NCBI RefSeq assembly: GCF_008831285.2 | Contig: NC_045139.1 | Location: forward strand, 33,083,706 to 33,143,705 | DNA from: Nymphaea colorata | Taxonomy: Eukaryota > Streptophyta > Magnoliopsida > Nymphaeales > Nymphaeaceae | Direction of reading: 5' to 3' | DNA length: 60,000 bases | Part shown: in pieces, positions 45,801 through 58,585 of the stretch | Layout: the number at the start of each line of letters is the position of its first letter | Position numbering within the stretch: position 1 is the stretch's first letter | The notes under the pieces: generated by a model | The model's input: only the letters and a program-made list of their open reading frames with translations | The model's database searches: none | Told to the model about the DNA's origin: nothing | Translations under genes and position numbers: made by a program

Positions 45801-48466
45801 AGTTAAAGAGAAGTTTATATACAAATTAAGAAGCATCATATGACAGTATGCCTTCTGAGTTCTGACTTTAGTATGATAACATTGTGTTTGTGACAAGTGG
45901 ATTTGAAAAACTGTGCATTCTAGGCAAGAGTTTCTAGAATTAAGGAGATCATTGAACAATCACTATCTCTTAGATTCATTGATTGCAGTTGACTGCATCA
46001 GAGATCCACAAGTAATTTAAAGTTATCTGTGTTGTTTCTATGCAACTTGTCTGCAGCATGTATTACTGATTAAGCACCAAAATAGGTTATAGGTGCTACA
46101 TCTTGAGGTTTTCTGGATTGACCTTGTTGACTTCTCAGTGAAAGCCATTGCTCATGGAATAAAGAAGCATAACTCAGTTTCCATGGACAGAGGTTGAGAA
46201 ATGCTATAGGGATCAGTCAATTGCTTTAGTGTCTTTCTGTGTAAAAGTATTCATGTTACTTCAGTAATGCACTTTTAAGCATTAAGAACATGTAAAAATG
46301 CTCCGTTAACTCTAAACCCAACTTTTCAAGACATTTTTCGAATGCCACTATCTGAAAATGCTTCACTTTCATCCTTTTTGGTAATATCATTGAGTAACAT
46401 GTTACACTTGGTCATTCTAGCTTTTAAATATCTAAGAAACCCTTGGGTGAACCATTCATTCTCTTGTTGCTTCCTCATTCTCTTCCATATCTGGTTTGAT
46501 GAAATTCTGAGACAATTTAAAGTCAGAACCTATTCTGTATTCTTGTCTATCTTTTGAATTTCTTGTCATGCTCTCCAGTTGAGAAGTTTTAGCATTCATA
46601 CAGTTGATGTTATACTGTGCTACGAAAAAACATTACAGGAAACCAGGTTTCAGATTAAGTTGGTCTTAAGAGAAAAAGCAACTACTAAGCATAGATTCTA
46701 TGTCTTGAAGAGTACTTCAGAAACCTCACCAGTGGGAGCTTTTTAAGATTCAGGAAAAAAGTGTCAATATAGTATTCTTGGTGGGACAGCTGGACATTTT
46801 CTATGTGCACCTCATTGTGCAACAACAACTTGTCACCATATGTTTTCTCCAACCATTGTGCACCAGATCTTATCATTTGGTCTTCTGAGTCGGTAGCCAG
46901 CATAAGTTCTGGACCATCTTCTGTATTCCTTAAAAGTGGAGCATCTGTTGATGTGGCAAGTAGAAAGCCTTCTTGAGAAGTCAAATACATGTATCCACTG
47001 TGGATTTCAACCAGCTCTCTCATCAGCTGGCCAACACTGTGAAAAGCTGTGGTAACCCCAACAACAGCCATAATGCTTTGATCAGATGGATGCCGAACAG
47101 GCAATGCTGCTGAAAGCAATGGTGAATCTGTGAACTTGCTCACTGCGACATGCCATGAAGCTGCTCCATCACGTAATTCCGAAATGCCAGCAATCTTGAT
47201 GAGATCTTCTGGTAGTATTTTTCTTCCATTTCCTATACTTTCACCTGTAAGAGGATCTAGTGGTACTCTAAACCAAGTGGCAGAGACATTTCCATTGTAA
47301 GACATGTTCTTGTCATTATACGGTGATGATAATGTTCCTTGTCCTGATCCACTTACAGGCTTAGCAATGTCAGAGTAGATGTAAAATGTGTTGTTGTTTC
47401 TGTTGTCTCTGTGAAATGCCTGTACAAATCCATTTATGTAGCTAATGGTAATTGCATTTAGAGCATTCCGACTTGAGAAAAGTGCCCATGATATATCCTT
47501 CATGACTTCATATAACTAGTCACAAGCAAAAGCAGAAAATTGAAATTAAGTCTAGCTGCAAATGAACCCTTTTCGTATCTTGCTATATGAGAATAGCTAT
47601 ATAAAAAGAAAATAATGTGAAGATCTACCTCTGGTTGAGATGTATGTGTAACTGGCTTCGTATATCGACCGATCACATATTCTGAAAGTTGAACCTGTGT
47701 CATTGCTATCTCAACAGTAGAATTCAGTATGTTCCACATTCGCAAAACAGGGCGTTGCAACAGCTCAAAACGAAGTCCATATGCTAAACTGTTTATGGAT
47801 TCTGTTGTATACACCCGTGTGACATGCCAGGTCAACATAGTCAACATGCAGATCAAGATGGCAAGCATTACCTGTATGCGTGACAGGTAATTGATGTAAA
47901 TCATTTTTTCATAAAATGGGCATTCTCTGTGTCATTTTGTTACATTAACTAGTTATAATCTAATAGAAGACTGTTGCTTCTGTATATACTGTCATAGATT
48001 CCTAGCATCTGGGAAGTCAACAATGTGGAGATGGCTTGGACCAAATTCCCAACTCCATCACAGTGAACTTGTTCTGCAGCAAGTGGATCACTGAAGGTGG
48101 ATGGAGAATTGTCTAGTCAAGACTCAAGAGCCCCATTTAAGGTACCAACGCCAATAAAAACAAATGGTGAAAAATCTCATGTTGTCGACTTGTCTCTCGG
48201 TTGGGCCAATATGTGTGTGGGTCTTGTGTATGCACATCGGAAATCTCATACCGATGAGTGCTTCCAACCATATAGGTGTGTTCATCACAGAAAGCCTGAT
48301 TCAACTCATGGGATTTGTCTTTTTACGTATACAATGGGCCGTGCAAGTTTATGATTATATAAATAATCTTTGTACACCATAAAACATATAGATTAGTAGG
48401 TCTCTCAACGACCAAGGTGGTACTTGCGTCTTTATTTATAATAAGGGTTTCAACTCATTCGTATAT

Positions 48467-48500
<34 letters not shown>

Positions 48501-50153
48501 GGATATCTGTTCCATTTCAAATCAAATTAGTTAGTTGAGATCAAGTGCTAAGTTGTTCTGTGTTTACCGTTACTATTAGAAACAAAAAACTAGAGGAGTT
48601 TCATAAGCTGAAACTAAATGGGTGATTCACTTCTAGTGTGGGATCTGAGAGTCGAGGATCTTAAATCCATGGATCTTATGTAACATTAATATGTTGAGGT
48701 GGCAACGCATCTGCACGAAGATCCGTGGTTCATCCAACTAACGATCTTAGATCAAACCTAAGATTCATACGTGAGATCCTTGCTTCCTATCTTAAACTGT
48801 CAAAAGGTCTGATTAAACTGTCAAAAGGTCTGATCTAAGAATGGAGGGACGAGAGTTAGCTTAAATTTCGATTTCATGCCTTTGTGTTGTTTGGCTAGTT
48901 GAAAAGACAACGGTCCATATTGCATTTGAACTTGATGGCAGAAGAAGTCAATTTTTTTGTCAAAGCAACAAAAAACTTGCATTTTGGGAAATGACTGATG
49001 GTAAACACATACATTTGGCTTAGATTGAATCAGAAGCAGCTCTAATTTTCTGGTCTTTTAGATATGTTGTTCTTTAGTGGTCCACAGCTTGCACTTTCTG
49101 ATTTATTAAAGGAGTTAAGTGATATGTTAAGAAGTATGACAGAATGGATTCGTGGTTGCAGAGCTGCCCTCAGAATGCAGGTGGCTAGGCGCACTAAAAC
49201 AGTTCTGATCTGCATCTCTTCCTTTCTAAGTAAGGCGCACATGGGATTTTGGTTAGACCAAACCAGAACCCTTAGATATATAAAAGTTGGATTGTTTTTT
49301 TTTTTCTCTTGGTAGTCAGATGGAAAAATCCATTTCTTAGTCCTCATCGGTGCAGGTGCTAGCTCATATCCCTTAGATCAAGATGTTTGGCAATTGTATC
49401 AAAAGTTCAAAAGTAATGGTTCTGTGCTTGACAAGTTCTTGTTGAAAGCCAGAAGAGAAAAGGGCAACGGGAACTGAGAAATATCTTCCTATTTCCCACT
49501 TTCAACTCCCTGAGATATATGAAGATCTAGGATTCTCCTATTGTCACCTTTTTTAAATCATCATATATTCTCCAGAGTATGGCAAGAACTGAGGGATGCT
49601 CTTTCAGAGTTTCATACAGAGTGTGGCTAGAACTAAGGCCACCTTTCCCTCTGATCAGTCCTGTTCCAGAATCTGTGCAGCTTTTTCTCCTACGAAAAGT
49701 ATAAAATTTTGATGCATTTTGTTCTTCATCCTTTTTCTTTTGAGTGCATTGCATTACTCATTTTAAGATGGATAAGGACAAGCTTCTGTATATCTTTTGA
49801 TGTACTGTTCAGCATTTTCCTTTTCATTGTGGACCACAATATTCTTAGTTGATTAATGAAGAATAATGAGTCAATTTTTGGAGCATTTCATAGAAAACAG
49901 TACACCCAACTGTCTAAACAAGTAGCTCTCTAAGAATGCAGGGAGCAAAGCGTACCATGATGGCGAGGCGAGCAACAAACACACTGTAATATGAAGTAAG
50001 GCAGCGAGCACTCCCATGCTGAAGGTCTTGGTCTTCCAAATCTCCTGCAGGCATCGAACTTCCGCAAATTACTGTTGCTCTCCGGCCATTATTTCTGCTA
50101 CTGTAACCACTGGTTCGTTCCTCCTCCTCTGCTTGCCTGGCAGCAAGGTCCAT
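32372..50153 (-). CDS. AHK1: AHK1/ATHK1-type hybrid histidine kinase (osmosensor family), 13 exons
   Basis: Minus-strand exons: 50153-49956, 47871-47629, 47515-46730, 45183-44936, 40761-40602, 39936-39810, 39004-38915, 37541-37392, 37269-37200, 36802-36760, 36183-36043, 34877-33441, 32599-32372. All twelve introns are GT-AG and the frame closes to 1306 aa. Order: membrane helix about 58-80; large external Cache-like sensor (about 81-426); second helix 428-454; dimerisation box SHELRTPM with phospho-acceptor His493; N box [11 protein letters not shown] (605-615); G1 DTGCG (664-668); G2 GGTGLGL (693-699); degenerate receiver-like domain about 753-925; hydrophilic linker; true receiver with Glu1157/Asp1158, phospho-acceptor Asp1229 and Lys1283. 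As I recall the family, order and motifs match Arabidopsis AHK1 (about 1207 aa), a plasma-membrane kinase implicated in osmotic and drought signalling through His-Asp phosphorelay. The extra length sits mostly in the linker. The weakest junction is the exon 8 acceptor (ATAAAG|CTGG), but it restores the conserved SGYIICRGW. Introns total about 13.9 kb. Confidence 0.95.
32600..33440 (-). other. Kinase intron 12
   Basis: 841 bp between the receiver's MDCQ (donor GTAAAT) and MPKMDGYEA (acceptor ATGCAG), so it splits the receiver one residue after the phospho-acceptor Asp plus Cys. No embedded element recognised. Confidence 0.9.
34878..36759 (-). other. Kinase introns 10-11 around exon 11
   Basis: Intron 11 (34878-36042) and intron 10 (36184-36759) flank the 141-bp exon 11, which encodes the end of the ATPase domain ([17 protein letters not shown]). 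Unremarkable AT-rich sequence. Confidence 0.85.
36803..40601 (-). other. Kinase introns 5-9 within the catalytic core
   Basis: Introns at 36803-37199, 37270-37391, 37542-38914, 39005-39809 and 39937-40601 separate five small exons (70-150 bp) encoding the ATPase core. No transposon with clear ends seen. Confidence 0.85.
42367..42570. mobile_element. TIR-type MITE in kinase intron 4, about 204 bp
   Basis: Left GGTGTTTGAGAAGAACATTG and right TATCAAATGCCC form imperfect inverted termini. The interior repeats GTGTTCTTGTAACATAT-like phrases. It is related to 31249-31455 and 31538-31770. No coding capacity. Confidence 0.5.
42823..42860. repeat. (AT)n microsatellite in kinase intron 4
   Basis: About 19 AT units, followed 40 bp later by a GTACCCGCACCGTACC block. 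Confidence 0.95.
42950..42989. repeat. 40-nt imperfect palindrome
   Basis: GGGTATGTT (42950-42958) pairs with AACATACCC (42981-42989), and GACCATACC with GGTATGGTC around a single A. It sits beside other GTACC/GGTAC phrases and may be the end of a small element. Confidence 0.8.
44605..44765. mobile_element. Possible Tourist-like remnant in kinase intron 4
   Basis: Has GATCTGGGGATCTGAAATC, CAAACAGTGGATCT and TTCAGATCCTC phrases resembling the Tourist-like copies at 53321 and 54017. Its right end GTTAACACCACCTAA is only weakly inverted to the left end GGGTATATTTGTT. Confidence 0.35.
45184..46729 (-). other. Kinase intron 3
   Basis: 1546 bp between the sensor exon and the exon carrying membrane helix 2. 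No element recognised. Confidence 0.85.
47872..49955 (-). other. Kinase intron 1 (2084 bp)
   Basis: Splits membrane helix 1 (LAIM|VMLAIL). Holds a CT microsatellite (about 48475-48500) and a Tourist-like remnant (about 48640-48845) with GATCTTA and ATCCATGG phrases and a 21-bp tandem duplicate at about 48795-48836. The stretch 48170-48470 has LTR-like traits but no defined ends. Confidence 0.85.
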
Positions 50154-50946
<793 letters not shown>

Positions 50947-51663
50947 CGGGAAATATTAGAATTGTAATGCCTGCTTCTCCATATAACATTCGTCAAAATA
51001 GACAAAAAAAAAGAGTACTTATCTACATTCATGCCTGTCGACCAATATTTGAGATTCTTTGTTTGAGGGCCAACTTGCTTGGGGTTTATATATACAGGGT
51101 TTGGGGTATTCTAGTCAAGAATCTAACCGCATATATTAAAGCAGGATGCCAAAAGATATAAGAATCAAAAAGTTAGATTTTAAACGTTCAAAACGATCGA
51201 ATTTTCTGAGTTTATATATCAAATATTCATTGCCGGTCATCCTCTATTTTTGGACATCTGAATTCTCAATCCATTCATAGTACTGGGAAGTTTGGCAAGA
51301 ACAATTTAAGAATTATGAAAAAATGATGCTAATTTGAAAGGCTATATATATAGGATGAAAGGTCTTGCCGGATGTTGGAGACTGTCAAACAGTTAATATT
51401 TACACATTTGTCGCTTAAAAAGCAGTCACAATATTGGCATTAACGACCTTTTATGGTGCACTAAGGTGGTTTTAGTGATGATTTACAGTCATTAGCGATG
51501 AATTTATAGACTTCAACCATTAGGCACCCACTATGGTGTCATGTGTGTGTGTGTGTCTATATATATATATATACATTAAATAATGACTCTAGATTTTCAA
51601 AGTCATCTAGCCATCTAACTGGAGCTGTCTGATTTTAACATGATGAATGATTAAAAAAAAAAA

Positions 51664-51818
51664 GAAAAATGTGATTAATTCATATTTTTTTGTCTTTATT
51701 TTTCTTTCAACCATCTATTTATTTAAAATGAACAACCCTGGTTAAAAAGAAAATGTGACTATTTTCGTCATTATTTTTCTTTCAACCATCTATTTATTTA
51801 AAATGAACAACCCTAGTT
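51664..51818. repeat. Tandem duplication, about 74-83 bp period
   Basis: AAAATGTGA...TTATTTTTCTTTCAACC...AAAATGAACAACCCT occurs twice. The second copy ends at the edge of the long AT run at 51833. Confidence 0.88.
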
Positions 51819-51828
51819 AGATGGATAG

Positions 51829-52125
<297 letters not shown>

Positions 52126-53317
52126 AAATCCGCGTGTACAGCAACTTGGTATGCCCAGTAGAAAGAAAGAAAGAAAAAGGATAGTTGAAAAGGATTGGCT
52201 AAAAACTGTTAAATCTCAAAGCAAGTTAGAAGAATAATGCAGCATATAAATGTGGGGTGACATGGGCATTGGGCCACGCGAAGTTTATTCTAATATTTTG
52301 ATCAACTTCATGATTTGGGCCACCGCATTGTTGCAGCAATAGTGATATTCTGACAAGGTTGGAAGCTGAGACTTCAAAGTGATCTCCTCTATCTTTTTTC
52401 TGTTTTTTGTTGCATGATAAGATAAAAATATGTTGGTCGGTTTTGGAATTACAATAGTTCCCTAAGTGTTATATAAAGCTGCATCCTGATTAACAATATT
52501 ATTGTTTATTTAAAAAAGACAAAAAAGCAATATTATTAAACAAATCGACATAAGAAAAGTTTTAAAATATTTGAAAAATTAACCCAAAAAATGATGGTAT
52601 ATTACCCATGGCATTCTTCTATCCACCAACAAATCAAATTAATTTTCTACCACATGATTCAACTCTAAGTACCTGATTTAGGGCAATCCAAGCCCTTTTT
52701 ACTGATAACAAATGTTGGCTAAAAAAGTTTGTGTAGTCTTCATATATATATTAATTAGCACCTAAGACAGTTGATAACAAGTTCATCACTAAGGCTGAGA
52801 GAAAAATTTTGTGTAATGACCGGCGCCAAAACTGCTAATTTTTTTGGCTTGTTTTGAAGCACTAACAGAGGTTTAGTCCTTAGAGGCATGGCTTCTTTGG
52901 TCCGACTAACGGTCTGTAGGAAGGCAGATATCTAGTTTGATTTTTGTGGATGATATGCTCCTGTGTTTTAGGGTGGTGGAGTGCAACATCCAAATTGACG
53001 GATGCATTGTTGTCATGACTGATGCTAACGCAACTCAGGACCCCAGAAGTAGGGAGAGTCGGGTGTTTCAAGTACCATTCTGGGCGGCGGGGATGAACTT
53101 TTGACTCACCCGAAATTTTCAAAAAGTATAAAGAAATGTGAAATTGACTACTACCACTGGAGCAAGTATGGGTGCCAACTAAGATTGCAACCTTCTTTAA
53201 CTTCATAGGTTGCTGGCCATGGATGACAATTTGCCTACCACAGTGGAGCCAACTTCATCTGTAATGACATGGAAAGAGATCATTAACATCTTTATAGGTC
53301 TTCTAAATTGCACAAAC
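52126..53317. other. Intergenic, nothing recognised
   Basis: AT-rich, with a minus-strand open frame of 108 codons (53206-52880) that has no recognisable domain or splice context. Confidence 0.45.
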
Positions 53318-53320
53318 TAA

Positions 53321-53667
53321 GGTGCATGCATTTGATCACCTTGGATCTAAATTTCTATGGATTTAAAAACCATGGATCTTAGGTCAGTAATGTTTCAATG
53401 TAAATATGCATTAAGATGCACAGTTTGCTTCGACAATGGGTGTGTTGATAGCTTAGTTCTCATATACCAGGCCGATCTAAGATGTATAAACAAACACTAG
53501 ATTTTACCATTGTGTGAAAAGAAGGATTTGAGATCCTCAGTTTATGGCCAAAATCTCAGATTTTGAGATCAGATGGAAGGGGAGTCGGAGCTTAAATTAG
53601 TGGATCTGAGATTTTCAATGATATCAAATCACCTCAAATCACAAATCTGAGGCTATCAAATGCCCCC
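53321..53667. mobile_element. Tourist-like MITE, 347 bp
   Basis: Left GGTGCATGCATTTGATCACC and the complement of the right end, GGGGGCATTTGATAGCC, align with a small insertion. TAA flanks both sides (53318-53320, 53668-53670). The interior has GGATCT and AACCATGG phrases shared with 18742 and 54017. Confidence 0.68.
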
Positions 53668-54016
53668 TAAATGTTTACCTGCCTGGATCTCAGACCAGAT
53701 TTGGATTTGAGGCTGAGGCTATTGAGTGAGGCTAAAACCAAAAGGCTAATCTATAGTGGGGTTAAAGATAAGAGTATAGGTAAGCTTCCATGATGTTGGA
53801 GAATTCCATAGTGAGAAGCACTGGAGACCCACTTTCTAGATGTTCATGGTAAAATATCCCTCAGTGGAGGTAAGAAGGCCATGTGCTCAAAGAAATATTT
53901 AAATCTGTGTGGGATCATATTTCATGGATAAGATTGTTTTTTTGCCACCCAAGTACTTAGCTTTTTGATGAACTCTGATAAGAAATTGGTTCAACAATAT
54001 AATTTCAAATCCTTAA

Positions 54017-54253
54017 AGGGGCATTTGATAGCCTCATACTTGAGTTCTTAAGAACCATGGATTTAAGATCAGACCCTCTCCCCTCTGATCATAATCTGAC
54101 CTTTTATCGATGCAAAAAAGTAAAATAAGGATCTTAAGTTTAATAATAAACCATGAATTTTATCGTGGTTCTTTTGTCACATCAGCAAAAGCATGTCACG
54201 TCAGATCCACATCAGATTCGTGGATTTCAAATCAAGAGTAATCAAACGGCCCC
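54017..54253. mobile_element. Tourist-like MITE, 237 bp
   Basis: Left AGGGGCATTTGAT and right ATCAAACGGCCCC are inverted repeats. TAA flanks both ends (54014-54016, 54254-54256). The right part is nearly the same as in the 18742 copy (AGATCCxCATCAGAT, AGAGTAATCAAACG). Confidence 0.82.
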
Positions 54254-55117
54254 TAAGTGTGTTTCTGAGTGTCACTAAAAGTTTAGATGCATCTTGTGTT
54301 GTTCTTCTCTCATCTTCCTTAATAGTGAGAGTGAGACTGCTGATTTCTTTCCTGGTTTTCCATATTGTGAACAATTTACTTATGCTTTATTTAAGGCGCA
54401 ATTAAAGCTCTTCCCAATCCATCATCATCGCAGTTTAGCCTTGTTATGAACTTTCAAACTATAATTTCTCGCCGAACTCCGTAAGAAACCTGAGGCCACT
54501 TACTAGAAATTGGTCACAATAGCTTTGAAATCTGTAGTGAAAGTTTGTGCGCAAGGTGTTAAAAAAATGATGGTTTCAGGCTTCATAATCTCATCATAAA
54601 AATGTATAGTAAAGCTGTTCTTATGCAGCTAGACGATGCTTCGTCAAAACAGAAAAGATAATATCAAAATAAAATATAACATATCTAATTGTGATGAAAT
54701 TGTAAAAGTTTCTGTAATGCAAGAAATCACCGATTATCCAAATGTAGAGACAAATATTGTATTCTGCTGTCTAATGAAAGATGCTGGAGAGAGTCCACGA
54801 GAAATCTGTGAACGTAGATCATCTTGATTGAACCATGTTAAATCCTTCTCTTTGTGTAACTGTTTTTTTCATACAAAACATTATGGTATAGCATCGCAGG
54901 AAGTCCTAAGCATCCAATATTATGCAGGATATCAGTCCAAAGTCACAGAAAACACTTTTTTTTCAAAAAAAAAAAGAAAAGAAAAAAGCCCGATAAATTA
55001 AATGGCCATTTAAAACTAAAAAAAACACATTTTTTTAAAGAAAACATTAAAAACGAAAAAAAAACATTTTTTTCGCGTTTTTTTCAGTTTTTCTTAATGT
55101 CAAACAGTTTTTTTTTT

Positions 55118-55277
55118 CTATTCTTTATTTGTTGCAAATCTACTTATTTTGTGTCGTTTGTGTTATTAGCTTCTCACTTATTTTATTATTTTTTTTTCTA
55201 TTCTTTATTTGTTGCAAATCTACTTATTTTGTGTTGTTTGTGTTATTAGCTTCTCACTTATTTTATTTTCCCTTCAT
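55118..55277. repeat. 80-bp tandem duplication, nearly perfect
   Basis: CTATTCTTTATTTG...CACTTATTTTATT begins at 55118 and again at 55198, with about one difference. It lies in a T-rich tract. Confidence 0.93.
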
Positions 55278-55439
55278 TTTTTGTTTTTTGTTTTTTAATT
55301 TTAAAAATTTATTGTATTTTTCTCGTTTTCCCCCTTTTTCTCAAGCTCGCCGTATTATACCCAATAAAAAACCTCACCGTTTAAAACTCCTATACGTTAT
55401 TTGTGACTATGATTCAAACTATTGCTAATACATAATATC

Positions 55440-55950
55440 TTACTTTCAAGTTTAGTCTCATATTAAAGATTGTGAGAAATTTTAAATGGCTTATCAAATG
55501 ATGATTACTTATGTAACTGGTTGTTCTAGTCTCAACCTTTTTTTTTTTTGTGCTGAAATTGAAGTTGTTAAGGGGCGGATTGAAATCTACCAAATTGGTA
55601 CCCAAGCCTGGCATAAGAGCGAGTCAGGTTGTTGCATGGATATCAAGATTACTTGTGGATTTGAGGTCTCATACATAATGATATGTGTGCCAAAAAGGGA
55701 TTAGATTGTAACACTCCACTTTGAGTTTAGTCCTGTATTGAATATTAAGAGAAATCTTTAAAGGCGTGTTACCTAGTTATTTAAAGTGATTAGTGGACCG
55801 AATTAATATATAACATGTCTATTAATCCAAGCTTTGGAAACCATAGATCTGGCTTTAGAGGTGGAAATTACAAAGGTGGTACTAGAAATACTGGGGTGGT
55901 GGAAGAGACAATGGTGATCGACCCAGACTTTCATGGCAATCATGGGAAGA
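55440..55950 (+). mobile_element. Possible LTR-retrotransposon remnant
   Basis: Related stretches TTCAAGTTTAGTCTCATATTAAAGATTG (about 55444) and TTTGAGTTTAGTCCTGTATTGAATATTAAG (about 55722) lie about 277 bp apart. TGGCATAAGAGC (about 55609) matches the initiator-Met primer-binding core TGGTATCAGAGC at 10 of 12 positions. A short Gly/Arg-rich frame (SGFRGGNYKGG, about 55850) follows. No protease, integrase or reverse transcriptase sequence is present. Confidence 0.3.
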
Positions 55951-57569
55951 ACTCATGATATTTCATGTGGATCAAATCAAATATCATGAAGTTCTAAAAA
56001 AAAAACAGAGTAACTAGTTTTGGTTTGAGTACGGAATCAAATATGGATATAATATCTTGTTTATAAGAGGTCTACAAGTGGGAGGGATATGATTCTGGGG
56101 CTTTGTCGTTGTTTACTTACAGAAAATGATTTCGACTTTACCTCTAATAGATTTATTAGTCTGTAGAGTTACATGTGGGCCAACTGCCCCACATATTTTC
56201 TTTATTTTCACGAGTGCCTTCAACTATTTGCTTATTTGTATATATTGGTGCTCTTTAAGGCATGAGAATTTTTAAAATAATGCCCATCGGCCCTAAATTT
56301 CTGATGAAGCTACTGAAATTAACAAGTTCATATTCAGATTTCAATATTTATATCTATACGTATGTGAAAATTAAATATTGATTAGAATGAGGAAAAAAAA
56401 GAAGTCTTTTCTATAATAATCCTTACCATATCAGCTATTATCTATATCAATAATTTTTTGTCTTAAACTTTCAATTTTGTCCTCATGTTTTTGAATGTAA
56501 CGCCTGAGAAAATCAAATGCCTTACTGATTGAATAATAGTCCTTACATTGTTCGTTCTTTTCTATGTTCGTCCTTTTTTAAAATTCCCCACAACTTTTGT
56601 CATGTTTCTCAATCTAATAAGTGGGGAAATCAAATATTTATTCGTTTGAGGAAAAAAAAAAAAAGAAGCTTATTCCATAATAGTCTTACACTTTCAACAA
56701 TTTTTATATTCTTACTCCTTATTTAAAGTTTTCCAAATACAGGTTCTTGTCTTCTAGATTCCCAATAAGGTATTAATGGATTCTTTGGCAACGTAGGAAC
56801 GACACATCCCATAGTGTGGGGTGCGGGTGCCGGAACGACACATCCCCAAAAATTTAAGTGTAACGGTGCGGTGAAAATATTTTATTATTATTATTATTAT
56901 TTTTAATTTATTATATATATAACAGAATAAACATATTATTACAATTTAATTATTAATGTATATAGCATACTTGAATAATTGTATTGCATAGAAAAATATT
57001 AAAACAACGTATATTATATAAGTAATTTAGTAATATGACATTCTAATTGGACTGGGGTGTGAGTCGGAGCCGCAATCATGTTTGGTGTGCACCCGACTCG
57101 ATGTGAACTACAGTTCGGCAGTAAATAATCTGATGACTTAGGTTTCAAGTGTACTCATTCAAGTGAATATACACCAATCAACTAAACATGAGTGAAAATA
57201 TATTAAAAAATAGTCTACGCATAAAAAGTTGTTTGTTAGGACATTTCACTTGTGACAATAAAATGCGTGTAAGCCGTGTTATTAAATGGTTTGTGTACTT
57301 TTCCATCATAAATGAAATGCCATAATATCTAGGTCCCCTACCTGACACCTATCCTGTTTGGCCTCTTTTGATATAATTTAGTGTTAAAACAAGTTTTCTT
57401 TTTAATTTTATATTTTAAAAAAATTTAAATGTTTTAAATAATTTGTTAAATTTTAAAAAATAAAAAAGAGGATAAGTATGTAATAAATATGTATAGGCCG
57501 ATATGTTATATGAGTGAGTAAAGGCATGGCAATGATACTGACCCTTGCGACATTGATTGGACTACCTCA
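55951..57569. other. Intergenic, probable repeat fragments
   Basis: A GGCCAACTGCCCCACA fragment (about 56177) relates to the GGCGGAGC-led repeat. The block 56805-57115 has GGGGTGCGGGTGCCGG and GGGTGCACACC-type ends around an AT core with ATT repeats, and may be a decayed DNA transposon. No gene recognised. Confidence 0.4.
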
Positions 57570-57640
57570 CACTACGGGAAAGCACCCTTTTGCGACGGAA
57601 TTTGGTTAGTAAGTCGTCTCTGTCTGCCGACACCACAATG
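57570..57640 (+). mobile_element. CACTA (En/Spm)-type transposon terminus
   Basis: CACTACGGGAAAGCACCC followed by TTTTGCGACGGAATTTGG is the usual opening of plant CACTA elements, with GCGAC/GTCGTC subterminal phrases. I see no inverted partner end (GTAGTG with CGTCGC) before the window stops, so this is a truncated end or an element whose other end has decayed. Confidence 0.6.
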
Positions 57641-58585
57641 GAAATTTTTAGTTCATCTTCTATCAATGTCTTTTTTCAATTTTATCAAATGTCTTTTAGA
57701 AGACATTGAGATTTTACATTTCTTTTAAGTCAAATTTCACCCAATGTTTGGATGGACATGGGTTTTAAAATGTCATAATCAACAAAAATTATTAATAAAC
57801 AATCTGTTTTGTCATTTGTAATGGTAAGAACTAAAAAAAAAAACATAAAATCTTTTTTTTTTCCTATCAATTTTCTTTAAGAAGTAAAACATGTAAAAAC
57901 CATGTTTTCATTATTTAAAAGTAGGTTTTTGGTGAACATCCGGAGGCATCCAGGTTTTCATAGGAAAATTTATCCCTAGGAAAAAAAATCTACATTATGT
58001 CCAACGTCAATTTTCTATCCGAATTCAGGTACTTATATTCAAAAAGGAAAAAGTTTATACAATGAGAAATTTACAAATCATCACTCAGCTTTTGATGTTT
58101 GAGAAAAGTAATTCATAAAAATGTGAAGATATAATAGAAAAACTGTTTTGTTGTTTTCGATTCTTTTTTATCAATAAACGTCGGGAGACCTCTCCCCCGC
58201 AGTTTTGAATCAGAATTAGAATAAAATTGACAATCGAATAGCGTTACTAATCATATCTTTTAAGTTGAGTTTTCAATAAAAGATGATTTCTCAAAATTTT
58301 TTTCTCTTGGTATAGTTTGTGAAAAAAACTCCTTATTTAAAAACAAACTAAAAGTAGTGTTCTAAATATATTTTAATATTTTTTGTTCATGAAAAGTACG
58401 TTTATGAATTATTTTATAAGCTTAAGCAATTGTCAGCAATATTTAAGACACCACGTATTTATAAGAAAGAGCGGCCACCTATAAAGTTTTTTCGTATGAG
58501 AACCGTTGAGATTCCGGCCAATCTTCGCCCCTAAGGAAAGGTTCCCCGCCGGAGGACCCACCGTTCGTGCTTCGTGCCAGTTGAC

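Noticed and set aside
32372-50153. Reading the kinase fragments as several separate genes, or as a cytokinin receptor (AHK2/3/4) or CKI1
   Set aside because: All exons join in phase through GT-AG introns. The sensor is not the CHASE type, and motif order and terminal sequence fit AHK1.
52880-53206. 108-codon minus-strand frame
   Set aside because: No motif, no splice context, and it abuts repeat-derived sequence.
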